Positions 28,726 to 35,976 of a stretch of DNA of 64,000 nt are shown in pieces. The stretch lies in contig NZ_FNPH01000001.1 in assembly GCF_900107255.1 (NCBI RefSeq), positions 434,001-498,000 on the forward strand. Reading direction: 5' to 3'. This DNA comes from Micromonospora pattaloongensis. Its GTDB lineage: Bacteria; Actinomycetota; Actinomycetes; Mycobacteriales; Micromonosporaceae. Position numbers and translations under genes: made by a program. How positions within the stretch are numbered: the first letter of the stretch is position 1; each line of letters begins with the position of its first letter. The notes beneath the pieces were generated by a model that searched no databases, had not been told where the DNA came from, and saw only the letters and a program-made list of their open reading frames with translations.

Positions 28726-29529
28726 TTATCGACTCCAGCGCTCGGCCGGTTGGCAGTCAGTGCCAGGCTTGCCGTAGACAACGTTGCCGGATGAGTCGGC
28801 GTAGCAGTGATCGAACTCGTCGGACGGACGAAACAGCAGACGCCGGTCGATTTCGGTGCCTCTGGCGTCATAGCTGACCAACTCAGCGTTCTCCCTAACA
28901 CTGCTGCCTTCCGTGAGCAGGCCGAACACGCCGTCAGCCAGCCGTGCCGCGGTCGTGTGCCCGTCGCCGTGTTCGAGCACCAGCCGGTGCACGCGAGCGC
29001 TGACCCGGCCAGTCACGGCGACGTCACCGCCGTCGATTTCGGTCGACGTAAGCAGGAGTCGCTGGACCGGGCCGGGCAACCAGCCCCGTTGTGGCCAGTC
29101 GCGTTCCGCGGTGATACCCCCACTGACCCCCTCACGTGGTGACATTGAGACATCACAGGTGAGGTACCCGGTCTCCGTCATGAACAGTGCCACGGCACGA
29201 TGGTCCTGTTCGGCGGCCACGGCTAGCTGGTCCATGGACACCGGAATCTGCTCGTGCTGCGCGTTCCACGACAGGCACTGCTCCATCGCCTGGCGCAGCG
29301 TCGGTGACAGCTCGTCGGGACCCATCGCCAAGTGCTGCACATCGTCGCCGTTTGGCGCCACCGCCACGCCGACGACCACCGCTGCGGCCGCCGCCATCGC
29401 GACAATCCCCAGTCGCACTGCCGCGCGGGGCCGCGAACGGTGGATCGACCTCATCAGGTCCGCCCGCATTCGCGCCGCCTCGCCGGGCGGTAGATCCCGC
29501 TCAATAGGCGCGTCGAGAATGTCTCTCAT
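28726..29529 (-). CDS. Membrane-anchored protein coupled to ECF sigma factor, putative anti-sigma
   Basis: 267 residues: a cytosolic N-terminal segment (1-38, MRDILDAPIERDLPPGEAAR) as in CU044_5270-type partners of ECF sigma factors, one membrane helix (LGIVAMAAAAAVVVGVAVA, about 40-58) and an exported domain with Cys at LTCDVSM and the tail HCYADSSGNVVYGKPGTDC. Its ATG overlaps the sigma factor stop by four bases (29526-29529), so the two are translationally coupled. The coupling is seen; the anti-sigma role is inferred. No zinc-binding HxxxCxxC anti-sigma motif is present. Confidence 0.75.
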   Translation of the reverse strand: MRDILDAPIERDLPPGEAARMRADLMRSIHRSRPRAAVRLGIVAMAAAAAVVVGVAVAPNGDDVQHLAMGPDELSPTLRQAMEQCLSWNAQHEQIPVSMDQLAVAAEQDHRAVALFMTETGYLTCDVSMSPREGVSGGITAERDWPQRGWLPGPVQRLLLTSTEIDGGDVAVTGRVSARVHRLVLEHGDGHTTAARLADGVFGLLTEGSSVRENAELVSYDARGTEIDRRLLFRPSDEFDHCYADSSGNVVYGKPGTDCQPAERWSR

Positions 29530-30110
29530 CGCTCCTCCTCCTGCTTGTTGTCGTCAGTGACCATCCGTGCCAGCCGGGCTCGTGCGCGACTCACGCGCGA
29601 ACGGACCGCGCCTTCGCTGATACCGAGGACTGTCGCCGCCTCGCCGTACGGCACTCCGGACCACAGACACAGGGCAACCGCTTCGCGTTCTGCGCGAGGG
29701 AGTCGGCGGACCACCGCCAGAATCTTGGCCATCTGCCGTTCGTCATCGAGCCGCGCGGCTACGTCGCTGGCCGGGTCTACGTCAGCCTCCCGCTCCGGCG
29801 GCAACCTACGCAGGGCTGCCAACCACCGCCGGGCCGAACGCCACTCAGTACGTGTCGCATTGGTAGCGACCACCAGCAGCCAAGGCAACGCCAACCCGTC
29901 AACCAGGTCCACCTCGCCCCGCCGACGCCACGCGACGAGAAAGGTCGATTGCGTAACGTCTTGCGCGAGCGTCCAAGAGCCAGTGAGCCGGAACGCGTGG
30001 TTGTACACCGCCCGGGCATATCGGTCGAAGAGTCGGCCGAAGGCGATCTCGTCGCCGGCTGCGATAGCCGTCCACAAATCTTGGTCAGACGGTTGTATCT
30101 GGCTCGTCAC
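29526..30110 (-). CDS. ECF RNA polymerase sigma factor
   Basis: Sigma-70 family group IV, 194 residues. Region 2: AFGRLFDRYARAVYNHAFRLTGSWTLAQDVTQSTFLVAWRR (residues about 23-63). Region 4: LPRAEREAVALCLWSGVPYGEAATVLGISEGAVRSRVSRARARL, a complete helix-turn-helix. GTG start at 30110. It is coupled to the membrane protein downstream, which may hold it inactive until a surface signal is sensed. The target promoter is unknown. Confidence 0.92.
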   Translation of the reverse strand: MTSQIQPSDQDLWTAIAAGDEIAFGRLFDRYARAVYNHAFRLTGSWTLAQDVTQSTFLVAWRRRGEVDLVDGLALPWLLVVATNATRTEWRSARRWLAALRRLPPEREADVDPASDVAARLDDERQMAKILAVVRRLPRAEREAVALCLWSGVPYGEAATVLGISEGAVRSRVSRARARLARMVTDDNKQEEER

Positions 30111-30197
30111 GCCTCACTATCGCCGGCTGGGCCGAACCTGTTGCAGGCCTCCTCGAACGCCGGCGGCGGCGCACAGCGCCTGACGCCATCCCGTCTG

Positions 30198-30221
30198 CTT
30201 CGCTGCTGTACTGCTGGCGTC
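30198..30221. repeat. 24-bp repeat, copy 1
   Basis: 24 bases starting CTTCGCTGCTGTACTGC occur exactly here, spanning the stop codon of the last micro-ORF of cassette A, and again at 33467-33490 inside the last ORF of cassette B. Confidence 0.85.
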
Positions 30222-30393
30222 AGACGAGGCGCTGGATGCGCACCTTGGGCTGCTCGTTTGTGAGGTGGCCTTGCTTGTGCTGGCGGACCTGCTCGTCCCA
30301 GACCTTTTGGTCGCAGTCGGGCTCCGGCGGAATCCACTTGTGGGAGCCGTCGCTGTAGTGGAACTTCTCGTCGCTGGGCCGCAGGCTGCTCAC
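30220..30393 (-). CDS. Micro-ORF A4, 57-residue protein
   Basis: Last gene of the first micro-ORF cassette. GTG start at 30393 overlaps the stop of A3 by four bases (GTGA). The product is polar and aromatic: VSSLRPSDEKFHYSDGSHKW at the start, then PPEPDCDQKVWDEQV and a basic end. No Cys pair and no known domain. Cassette B has no counterpart. Confidence 0.6.
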   Translation of the reverse strand: MSSLRPSDEKFHYSDGSHKWIPPEPDCDQKVWDEQVRQHKQGHLTNEQPKVRIQRLV

Positions 30394-30608
30394 CGGAGCC
30401 AGCCGAGGAAACGTTGGTGCAGCACGCCCGCCGGCACCGAGGTCAGGTCTTCGGAGGCGCGCACCAGTTGGGCACCCATGTAGAGAGCCAGGCACGTCGG
30501 AGCCTCGTCGAACTCCGCGCGCAGCTCTCGCTGTCGGGTCCGGCACGGCCAGGGCGCGTCGCAGCCGCCGCATCTCCAGACCGGCAGCACCGGGGCGTGC
30601 GTGGTCAT
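30390..30608 (-). CDS. Micro-ORF A3, Cys-motif 72-residue protein
   Basis: Starts MTTHAPVLPVWRCGGCDAPW, with the pattern C-x2-C-x4-WPC followed by RTRQRELRAEFDEAP and a helical C-terminus ending RFLGWLR. The three Cys may hold a metal. Such short proteins are sometimes labelled flavin reductase in related genomes, but 72 residues cannot hold that fold, so I leave function open. ATGA overlap with A2 and GTGA overlap with A4. Paralogue of B3 (33415-33720). Confidence 0.75.
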   Translation of the reverse strand: MTTHAPVLPVWRCGGCDAPWPCRTRQRELRAEFDEAPTCLALYMGAQLVRASEDLTSVPAGVLHQRFLGWLR

Positions 30609-30784
30609 TCGCGGCCTCCGAGCAGCGCCGCCGTCAGCGACCGCGCCTGCCGGCTGGTCGCCCAGTCGATCTGCCAGCACGGGTACGGGGTCAGCCGCGA
30701 CCACCATGCGCGGCAGCCGGTGCAGAGTCCGTCCGGCCCTCGGGCGTGCGACGCCAGGATCGCCTCTTCCGCGTTTCCTGTCAC
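30605..30784 (-). CDS. Micro-ORF A2, Cys-motif 59-residue protein
   Basis: GTG start at 30784. The product has the core GLCTGCRAWWSRLTPYPCWQ (about residues 20-39; C-x2-C then PYPCWQ), then WATSRQARSLTAALLGG. Paralogue of B2 (33717-33896), with which it shares most residues. Four-base overlaps at both ends place it in a translationally coupled string. Possible zinc-binding micro-domain; function unknown. Confidence 0.75.
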   Translation of the reverse strand: MTGNAEEAILASHARGPDGLCTGCRAWWSRLTPYPCWQIDWATSRQARSLTAALLGGRE

Positions 30785-30966
30785 TGGTCCTCCTCTCGCG
30801 GCCAATGGCCACGGTTGATCGGGACGCGGTGTCGGGCGTGGCAGGGCAGGTCAGCGCCGCAACGGCAGATCCGTCGCCACTTGCGCCATGACCAGACCGG
30901 CCGGTGCCGACGGGCGAGGGTGAGGGCGACGGCCGAGACGTATTCCTCGTACGAAACACGCCGCAC
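30781..30966 (-). CDS. Micro-ORF A1, basic Cys-motif 61-residue protein
   Basis: First gene of cassette A. GTG start at 30966 with GGGAGG five bases upstream. Product: VRRVSYEEYVSAVALTLARR, a Trp/Arg-rich middle, then CRCGADLPCHARHRVPINRG (C-x-C-x5-C, three His nearby) and GHWP. Strongly basic, so nucleic-acid or zinc binding is plausible. It is the paralogue of the C-terminal part of B1 (33893-34198). A palindrome overlaps its ribosome-site region. Confidence 0.72.
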   Translation of the reverse strand: MRRVSYEEYVSAVALTLARRHRPVWSWRKWRRICRCGADLPCHARHRVPINRGHWPREEDQ

Positions 30967-30973
30967 CGGACCT

Positions 30974-31068
30974 CCCTCAGTGATGAGGGTGGGCTCCCCC
31001 GCCCCCGAGTTGAGGGGGACACGGCGACCAGGCGAATCCGCACCGCCCGCCGCATCCCGTGAGGGGGA
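30974..31068 (-). promoter_or_regulatory. Putative operator region before cassette A
   Basis: CCCTCA-gtga-TGAGGG (30974-30989) is a perfect inverted repeat overlapping the leader and ribosome site of A1. Its half site recurs as TGAGGGGGA at 31011-31019 and 31060-31068. The stretch lies between the XRE gene at 31117 and its micro-ORFs, so autoregulatory binding by that XRE protein is a testable idea. Confidence 0.4.
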
Positions 31069-31116
31069 ACGTACGCAGCGTCGCAGCGCGGAACGGGTAG
31101 GGTTCGTACCCCTACG

Positions 31117-32328
31117 TCAGGAGACCAGGCCGACCTTCAGCGCGAGATCGTGCACGTCGCTGCGCACCGCGCGCGGCCCGTCGAGCAGATCCAGCGTGAT
31201 CTGGCGTGCGTACCCGTTGAAGCGGATTGTTTCGGGTGCCGACTCGTACGCCTGCCGCAGACTCGCCACAGTGGACTCGCTGTCGCCCTTGCCGTAATGG
31301 CCGCGGGCGACCTCGATCAGGTGGCGCGCGCGTCGCGGCCGCGATGGGATGCCAGCCGGGTCAACGCGGTTGGCCTGCCGGACCGCCTCCCCGGACTTCT
31401 GCAGCTCGACGGCCACCGTCACCGCGTGGGCGCCCATGATGATGCGCGAGAACGACGTCTGCGGTTGGTAGAAGCTCTGCGGCAATCGCTGCGCCACTCC
31501 GTCCGCGCGGTCCCAGAAGCGCCAGGCGCGGCCCTCCTCGCCGGCGCGAGCCGCAATGTATGCAGCCTCGAAATTGAGCGCACCCCAGAGGGCGAGGAGA
31601 TTGGGGTTCCCGTCGGCCGCTCGCGCCTCCAGACCTGAGACCAGGTCGAGCGTCACCGACATTGCCGTATCCCAGTCCCCCGCGTCGCGATGTGCCTGGC
31701 AGAGGAACCACCCGGCCCGTGCCAGCGCCTCGGGATCGCCCGACTCCTGCGCCGCCACCATCGCCCGGTCGGCGACCCGCCACAGCAGCTCGGCCGCGGG
31801 CTGGTACGCGAGGAACATCTGGGTCAGCCCGAGGACTTCGGCCACCAGAGCGTGGGCCTGGCGACGCTGATCGCCCTCGTACATCAATGCGGCACGCTGG
31901 GCGTCCCACATCAGGTCGGGAAGCAGAGCGCCGAGCACGGTTCGGTGGTCCGACGCCTGATGGCGTGCCCGCCAGGCTGCGGCGACCCGCTCCCTGATCT
32001 GCGGCAACGGCTGAGGAGGGACGTCGTCGGTCATCGGAAAGCGGTTCACGGCGGCACGGACCGAGGCGAGTGCGGGGTGCTCCGGCCCGTTGACCACCGC
32101 GGACCGGGTGGACATCTCCCCGATCAGGGCGGCCACGTCGACCTTGAGGGCGCGGGCGATCCGATCCAGCATGTGTATGCGGGGCGGCAGGATCCGATCG
32201 GTCTCCACGGCCTTGACCCACTCCGCGCTCCGGCCCACCAGCCCGCCGAGCACGGCGCGCGTCTTACCCGAGCGCTCACGGTAGAGCTTCAGACGCTGGC
32301 CGAAGGTCAGCTCCGGCATGGGGTCCAT
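31117..32328 (-). CDS. XRE-family regulator with TPR-like C-terminal region (cassette A)
   Basis: 403 residues. N-terminal helix-turn-helix: TFGQRLKLYRERSGKTRAVL, LVGRSAEWVKAVETDRI and LDRIARALKV (about residues 7-68). The rest is a run of alpha-helical repeats (LLWRVADRAMVAAQESGDPEALARAGWFLCQAHRDAGD and similar), as in TPR-containing regulators that bind peptides or proteins. The ATG at 32328 follows GAGGAGG six bases upstream. It is followed after 150 bases by micro-ORFs A1-A4 on the same strand. The regulator-plus-micro-ORF layout recalls whiJ/abaA-type modules of Streptomyces, with different partners. Confidence 0.88.
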   Translation of the reverse strand: MDPMPELTFGQRLKLYRERSGKTRAVLGGLVGRSAEWVKAVETDRILPPRIHMLDRIARALKVDVAALIGEMSTRSAVVNGPEHPALASVRAAVNRFPMTDDVPPQPLPQIRERVAAAWRARHQASDHRTVLGALLPDLMWDAQRAALMYEGDQRRQAHALVAEVLGLTQMFLAYQPAAELLWRVADRAMVAAQESGDPEALARAGWFLCQAHRDAGDWDTAMSVTLDLVSGLEARAADGNPNLLALWGALNFEAAYIAARAGEEGRAWRFWDRADGVAQRLPQSFYQPQTSFSRIIMGAHAVTVAVELQKSGEAVRQANRVDPAGIPSRPRRARHLIEVARGHYGKGDSESTVASLRQAYESAPETIRFNGYARQITLDLLDGPRAVRSDVHDLALKVGLVS

Positions 32329-32501
32329 CCCGAACCTCCTCGTAGCGCGGGATGCATCGCGGCGACACTCTGGCCAACGGTACGCATGACGATCGCGCCC
32401 TGGTAACCCCGAAGGTCATGCGCCCTTGGCCGTCGGCTCGCCCGGGCTGGCACGCGTTATCCGCTCGCTGCGCCCGCGTCGGCCCCACTAGGGTTCGCCG
32501 C

Positions 32502-32957
32502 ATGCGGCTGGAGAGGATCACCTCGAAGAACTACGACGCTGCCCTGGCGCTGTCCGTGCGCCCCGATCAGGAGGATCTGGTCGCGCCGGTGGTCAAGTCG
32601 CTGGCCGAGGCGTACGTCTTTCCCGACAACGCGTGGCCGAGGCTGATCTATGACGGCTACCGGCTGGTCGGCTTTCTGATGGCTTTCCTCGACATCCCGT
32701 GGGATCCCGACCGTGACCCCGACGACATACGCTCGGGCCTCTGGCGGCTGAACATCGCGGCCGATGCTCAGGGAAACGGATACGGCCGGTTCGCCGTCGA
32801 AGCCGTTTGCGGGGAGATCCGGGCGCGCGGCGGCACCCGGGCATACGTCACCTGGGAGCCCCGCGCCGGAGGGCCGGAGCAGTTCTACCTGAAGCTGGGT
32901 TTCAGGCCGACAGGCGAGCACAGTGACGGCCAGACCGTCGGTGTCCGGGACCTCTGA
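32502..32957 (+). CDS. GNAT acetyltransferase, PaiA/BltD-like
   Basis: Acetyl-CoA-dependent N-acetyltransferase, 151 residues. The opening MRLERITSKNYDAALAL and the core LWRLNIAADAQGNGYGRFAV (the V/I-x2-x2-Q-G-x-G-x-G/A acetyl-CoA loop, about 84-103) and FYLKLGFRPTGE fit spermidine/polyamine acetyltransferases such as Bacillus BltD. Substrate unproven. Divergent from the cassette A regulator with 173 bases between, which hold no gene. Confidence 0.85.
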   Translation: MRLERITSKNYDAALALSVRPDQEDLVAPVVKSLAEAYVFPDNAWPRLIYDGYRLVGFLMAFLDIPWDPDRDPDDIRSGLWRLNIAADAQGNGYGRFAVEAVCGEIRARGGTRAYVTWEPRAGGPEQFYLKLGFRPTGEHSDGQTVGVRDL

Positions 32958-33031
32958 AGATGAGTCGCGGTCGTCGCTCGGCTAGTCATCGAACGGCAAG
33001 CGTTAAAGGCGGCCGAAAAGGAGGCCATCTC

Positions 33032-33349
33032 ATGCAGACCGTTGCCGATCCCAAGCTAACCCACTACACCTACCGCGTTACGTGGTCAGCCCAGGACAAC
33101 GAGTTCGTCGCCACCTGCGCCGAGTTTCCGTCTCTTTCGTGGCTGGCTTCCTTCCAAATCGAGGCTCTGCAGGGGCTCCAGGATCTACTGCATGAGGTGA
33201 TCGCGGACATGGAGCAGCAGGGCGAGGAAGTGCCGGAGCCATTCGCCGAACGTAGCTACTCAGGCAATTTCAACGTTCGCGTCGGAGAAATCCTGCACCC
33301 CAAGCCGGCAACCCGTGCCGCGGAGGATGGGCTGAGCCTCAACGGTTAG
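33032..33349 (+). CDS. HicB-family antitoxin-like protein, C-terminus probably truncated
   Basis: 105 residues with the HicB fold: YTYRVTWSAQDNEFVATCAE, LSWLASFQIEALQGLQDLLHEVIADMEQQGEEVPEP. Relatives continue after ...AAEEGVSLN with about ten or more residues of an Arc-like DNA-binding end; here the frame stops at SLNG. Nine bases later begins the att-like repeat at 33358, so the 3' end was probably replaced by an integration event. No hicA toxin gene is beside it. The ATG at 33032 follows GGAGG. Confidence 0.8.
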   Translation: MQTVADPKLTHYTYRVTWSAQDNEFVATCAEFPSLSWLASFQIEALQGLQDLLHEVIADMEQQGEEVPEPFAERSYSGNFNVRVGEILHPKPATRAAEDGLSLNG

Positions 33350-33357
33350 GCCGAACG

Positions 33358-33378
33358 CCTGACCCCCTCGATGCGAAC
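33358..33378 (+). repeat. Left att-like copy of tRNA-Ala segment
   Basis: 21 bases identical to 41913-41933 inside tRNA-Ala, containing TGACCCCCTCGATGCGAAC. With one mismatch the match extends to 26 bases (33353-33378). Same orientation as the right copy, so the pair is a direct repeat flanking about 8.6 kb. Confidence 0.85.
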
Positions 33379-33414
33379 TGTCGGCAAGCCGGTCGAATCG
33401 GCCGTCGTGTGAGG

Positions 33415-33720
33415 TCATCCGGCCTGCTGGCGCTTGTCCCGGTCAAGTTCGGGCACGGTTGCTGTACTTCGCTGCTGTACTGCTGGCGTCGACCGGTCCG
33501 CCGCTCTGACCCAGCCGAGGAAGCGGCGATGCAGCACGCCGGCCGGCGTCCAGGGCATGTCCTCGGCGGCCTGGACGAGGTAGGAGCCGAGGTAGAGGGC
33601 GAGCGACACCGGAGCATCTGCATACTCCGCGCGAAGCTCCCGCCTCCGCGTCGGACAAGGCCACGGCAGGCCGCAGCCTCCGCAGCTCCAGATCGGCATG
33701 ACCGGGCCGTGGGTGGTCAC
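33415..33720 (-). CDS. Micro-ORF B3, Cys-motif protein with extended tail
   Basis: 101 residues from the GTG at 33720. The first 72 are the paralogue of A3: VTTHGPVMPIWSCGGCGLPW, CPTRRRELRAEYADAP and RFLGWVR. Where A3 stops, this frame runs on for 29 basic, Gln/Arg-rich residues through the 24-bp repeat, so the tail looks like read-through into former 3' sequence. GTGA overlap with B2 (33717-33720). Confidence 0.72.
   Translation of the reverse strand: MTTHGPVMPIWSCGGCGLPWPCPTRRRELRAEYADAPVSLALYLGSYLVQAAEDMPWTPAGVLHRRFLGWVRAADRSTPAVQQRSTATVPELDRDKRQQAG
33467..33490. repeat. 24-bp repeat, copy 2
   Basis: Exact copy of the sequence at 30198-30221, here within the tail codons of B3. It marks the downstream limit of similarity between the two cassettes. 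Confidence 0.85.
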
Positions 33721-33896
33721 CGCACACCCGCCAGGAACCGGGCGGTGATCGTCCGAGCCTGCTGGCTGGTTGCCCATTCCACCTGCCAGCACGGGTACGG
33801 CGTCAGCATGGACCACCATGCGCGGCATCCAACGCACAGGCCGTCGAGCCCTCGCACGTGCATCGACAGGATCACCTGCTCCTGGTCGTCTTTCAC
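33717..33896 (-). CDS. Micro-ORF B2, Cys-motif 59-residue protein
   Basis: GTG start at 33896, within GTGA shared with the stop of B1. Product core GLCVGCRAWWSMLTPYPCWQ then WATSQQARTITARFLAG, the same length as A2 and nearly the same sequence. It is short and easy to miss in annotation, but the conserved spacing of Cys, the overlap at both ends and the paralogue at 30605 make it convincing. Confidence 0.75.
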   Translation of the reverse strand: MKDDQEQVILSMHVRGLDGLCVGCRAWWSMLTPYPCWQVEWATSQQARTITARFLAGVR

Positions 33897-34198
33897 TGCG
33901 TCTCCTCGCCCGGCCAGTGGCCACGGTTGATAGGGATGCGGTGCCGGGCACGGCAGGGCAGGTCAGCTCCACAGCGGCAAACTTGTCGCCACTTCCGCCA
34001 GGACCACACGGGCCGGTGCCTGCGAGCCAGGGTGAGGGCGACAGCGAGCAGGTACTCCGCGTACGAGACGCGTTGCGTCCGGGGCACCGGAACATCGTCG
34101 ATATCCGCGCGCAGCTCCCGGTGCCGCGTGGGGCATGGCCAGGATGCGCCACAGCCGCCGCAATTCCAGAGAGGCGGCAACTGCCTGTGGGCGGTCAT
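33893..34198 (-). CDS. Micro-ORF B1, two-module Cys-rich protein
   Basis: 101 residues that join two units seen separately in cassette A. Residues 1-40 (PLWNCGGCGASWPCPTRHRE) are like the start of A3, and 41-101 (RVSYAEYLLAVALTLARRHR, then CRCGADLPCRARHRIPINRG) are like all of A1. ATG start at 34198 overlaps the stop of B0 (ATGA) and its stop overlaps B2. Basic; possible zinc sites; unknown function. Confidence 0.72.
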   Translation of the reverse strand: MTAHRQLPPLWNCGGCGASWPCPTRHRELRADIDDVPVPRTQRVSYAEYLLAVALTLARRHRPVWSWRKWRQVCRCGADLPCRARHRIPINRGHWPGEETQ

Positions 34199-34413
34199 TC
34201 GCCGTGCTCGCTGAAGCGCGCCCCCGAGTCAGGGGTGAGCGGTTCCCCGTCCGCTGACGAGCGCTGCTGTCTGCCTCGCGCCTGGTCCAGCAGCCGCCGC
34301 CGGGCTGCCTCCTGCTCCCCTGCCTGGATGCGCTGTCCGATGTCGGGGGCAGCCGGCAGCGACGGGAAGTACCGGCTGACGATCCGTCGCAGGAGTCCGA
34401 CAATCAACGTCAC
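34195..34413 (-). CDS. Micro-ORF B0, 72-residue protein with amphipathic N-terminus
   Basis: GTG start at 34413 with GAGGAGG ten bases upstream; an upstream frame extension to 34482 lacks a ribosome site. Product starts VTLIVGLLRRIVSRYFPSLP, an amphipathic/hydrophobic helix that could touch the membrane, followed by a charged helical region (RIQAGEQEAARRRLLDQARG) and a polar tail. First gene of cassette B after its XRE regulator; no counterpart in cassette A. Confidence 0.6.
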   Translation of the reverse strand: MTLIVGLLRRIVSRYFPSLPAAPDIGQRIQAGEQEAARRRLLDQARGRQQRSSADGEPLTPDSGARFSEHGE

Positions 34414-34534
34414 GTGTCCGCCCCTCCTCGTCGAGGGCGCGGAGGACCATCTGGTGATGCACTGGTCCGCGCCCGAGTGCACTGAGGACCAGCGTCACGC
34501 CGCGGACGTCATCGATCCAGAAGGTGATTGTCCG

Positions 34535-35731
34535 CTAACCGGCTGTGCTGTCCGCTGCTGGTCGGCGTCCAGGGGCGTACTCGGTGCACAGGTCGCGCAA
34601 TGTCGCCGCCTCTGGCACCCCTGCCTGCTCCACCTTCGCCAGCAACTCGGCAGCTCGCCACCAGTTCGACGGCACTACGCGCCCGGATGCCACAGCCTGC
34701 GCCCCGAGAGCGACCGCCTCGTCCGGCTGCCCGGCGGCGACAAGGGCAAGACCGAGGTCGAGACGGGCCGACGCGGACCGGCGTGGCCGCGCTCCCCCAT
34801 CGCCGTCCGGGTCCAGGTCGGCCAGCACCGCCCGCGCTACCTGCTCGGCACAGGGGTCACCCGCCCATGCCAAAGTCGTGGCGGCGTACGCGGCGGCCTT
34901 GGCCGGGTCGTAGCGATAGTGGTGCTCGGCTCGCTCAGGAACGGGCAGATTCGCCGTAAGCCGCTCCACCCGGTCCAACGCTCGCCGGGTCGCACCGACG
35001 TCCCCCATCCGCGCCCACGCACGAGCCTCCTGAGCAGTCGCCTGAATGTAGGCAGAGCTGCCCTTGGGGGCGACTCGCTGAGCTTGGTGCGAAAGATCGA
35101 GTGCCGTCCGATAGTCACCTTGAGTCAGAACGTCCCAGGCCCGGGTTTCCAGACACCATGCCTGGATCTCGGCGTGATCAGCGTGTTCCGCAAGATCACG
35201 AGCCGCCCGCAAATGCGCAGCCGCCGCATTCCGCTGCCGAAGATCGACATGGACGGTCGCCCGCAGCACCGCCAACCAGCCGCCAGCAACCAACAACCGT
35301 CGTCGCTGGGCAAGCGTGACCCGTCCATTCAGCAACCGCCCGACATAGGCGAGGTGCCGCCGCACCAGCGGCAAAAGATCAGCCGGGGCCATCGTCGGAT
35401 AGCAACTGGCAAGGTCGTCAACACCCTGCTCGATGCGGTCGAGCACGTCCCTACTGACATCGCTGGCGGCAACTCTTGCCCGCAACTCCGCGGCCTCGGC
35501 CGCATGGTCAATCGGCGCATCGACCAAGCGAGCAAGTTCACCTCGTGCCTTGAGAATTTGATCCAAATGGCGCGCCGTGTCGACTGTTGGAGCCTTGAGC
35601 CCTGTCTCCAGCTCGTGCAGATGGCTCTTACTCCGATGGGCGAGCTGCCCGAGAGATCGAAGCGACAGACCGCACTGCTCCCGAAGGTCACGCAGAGCTA
35701 TACCGAAGCGCGGGTCGACGGACGAGGCCAT
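34535..35731 (-). CDS. XRE-family regulator with TPR-like region (cassette B)
   Basis: 398 residues. Helix-turn-helix at about 9-65: FGIALRDLREQCGLSLRSLG, LAHRSKSHLHELETGLKAP, DTARHLDQIL. The remainder is alpha-helical TPR-like repeats (LRAARDLAEHADHAEIQAWC, LETRAWDVLTQGDYRTALDL, KAAAYAATTLAWAGDP). Same strand and 121 bases upstream of micro-ORFs B0-B3, matching cassette A. The two regulators are only distantly alike, while A1-A3 and B1-B3 are close. A TCGCTTGTAAG motif lies about 105 bases upstream. Confidence 0.86.
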   Translation of the reverse strand: MASSVDPRFGIALRDLREQCGLSLRSLGQLAHRSKSHLHELETGLKAPTVDTARHLDQILKARGELARLVDAPIDHAAEAAELRARVAASDVSRDVLDRIEQGVDDLASCYPTMAPADLLPLVRRHLAYVGRLLNGRVTLAQRRRLLVAGGWLAVLRATVHVDLRQRNAAAAHLRAARDLAEHADHAEIQAWCLETRAWDVLTQGDYRTALDLSHQAQRVAPKGSSAYIQATAQEARAWARMGDVGATRRALDRVERLTANLPVPERAEHHYRYDPAKAAAYAATTLAWAGDPCAEQVARAVLADLDPDGDGGARPRRSASARLDLGLALVAAGQPDEAVALGAQAVASGRVVPSNWWRAAELLAKVEQAGVPEAATLRDLCTEYAPGRRPAADSTAG

Positions 35732-35833
35732 AGCGCCGCTCCAAGCTAAAGAGTCCCGGCGAACTCACCCGGCCGCGACCCAGCGAGCCACCACCGTCGA
35801 CGGTACCCCGACACCTCGCGCATCGATGGCCCG

Positions 35834-35847
35834 TCGCTTGTAAGTTC
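35834..35847 (-). promoter_or_regulatory. Shared 14-base motif before XRE gene
   Basis: TCGCTTGTAAGTTC here and TCGCTTGTAAGCTC at 36448-36461 differ at one base. Each lies upstream of a minus-strand gene (XRE at 35731 and the 153-residue protein at 36438). On the coding strand it reads CTTACAAGCGA. Possible common promoter element or operator. Confidence 0.35.
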
Positions 35848-35976
35848 GGTCCGTCCGGCCGGGTCCGTCCACGCGTCCGGCCTCGGGCAACCGTCCTGCA
35901 CCGGTCGGGAGCGGGCGGCTCTGTCCGCGCGGTTGCTGGCATCGTTGCTGTCGGCAGCTGCACCCTGACCCGTCGG

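Noticed and set aside
30390-31055. 221-codon frame covering several micro-ORFs
   Set aside because: The real genes in this stretch are four overlapping short frames with paralogues in cassette B; only the last 72 codons of this frame (A3) are coding.
33415-34152. 245-codon frame across cassette B
   Set aside because: Same reason: only the last 101 codons (B3) are supported; upstream B1 and B2 use other frames with conserved Cys motifs.
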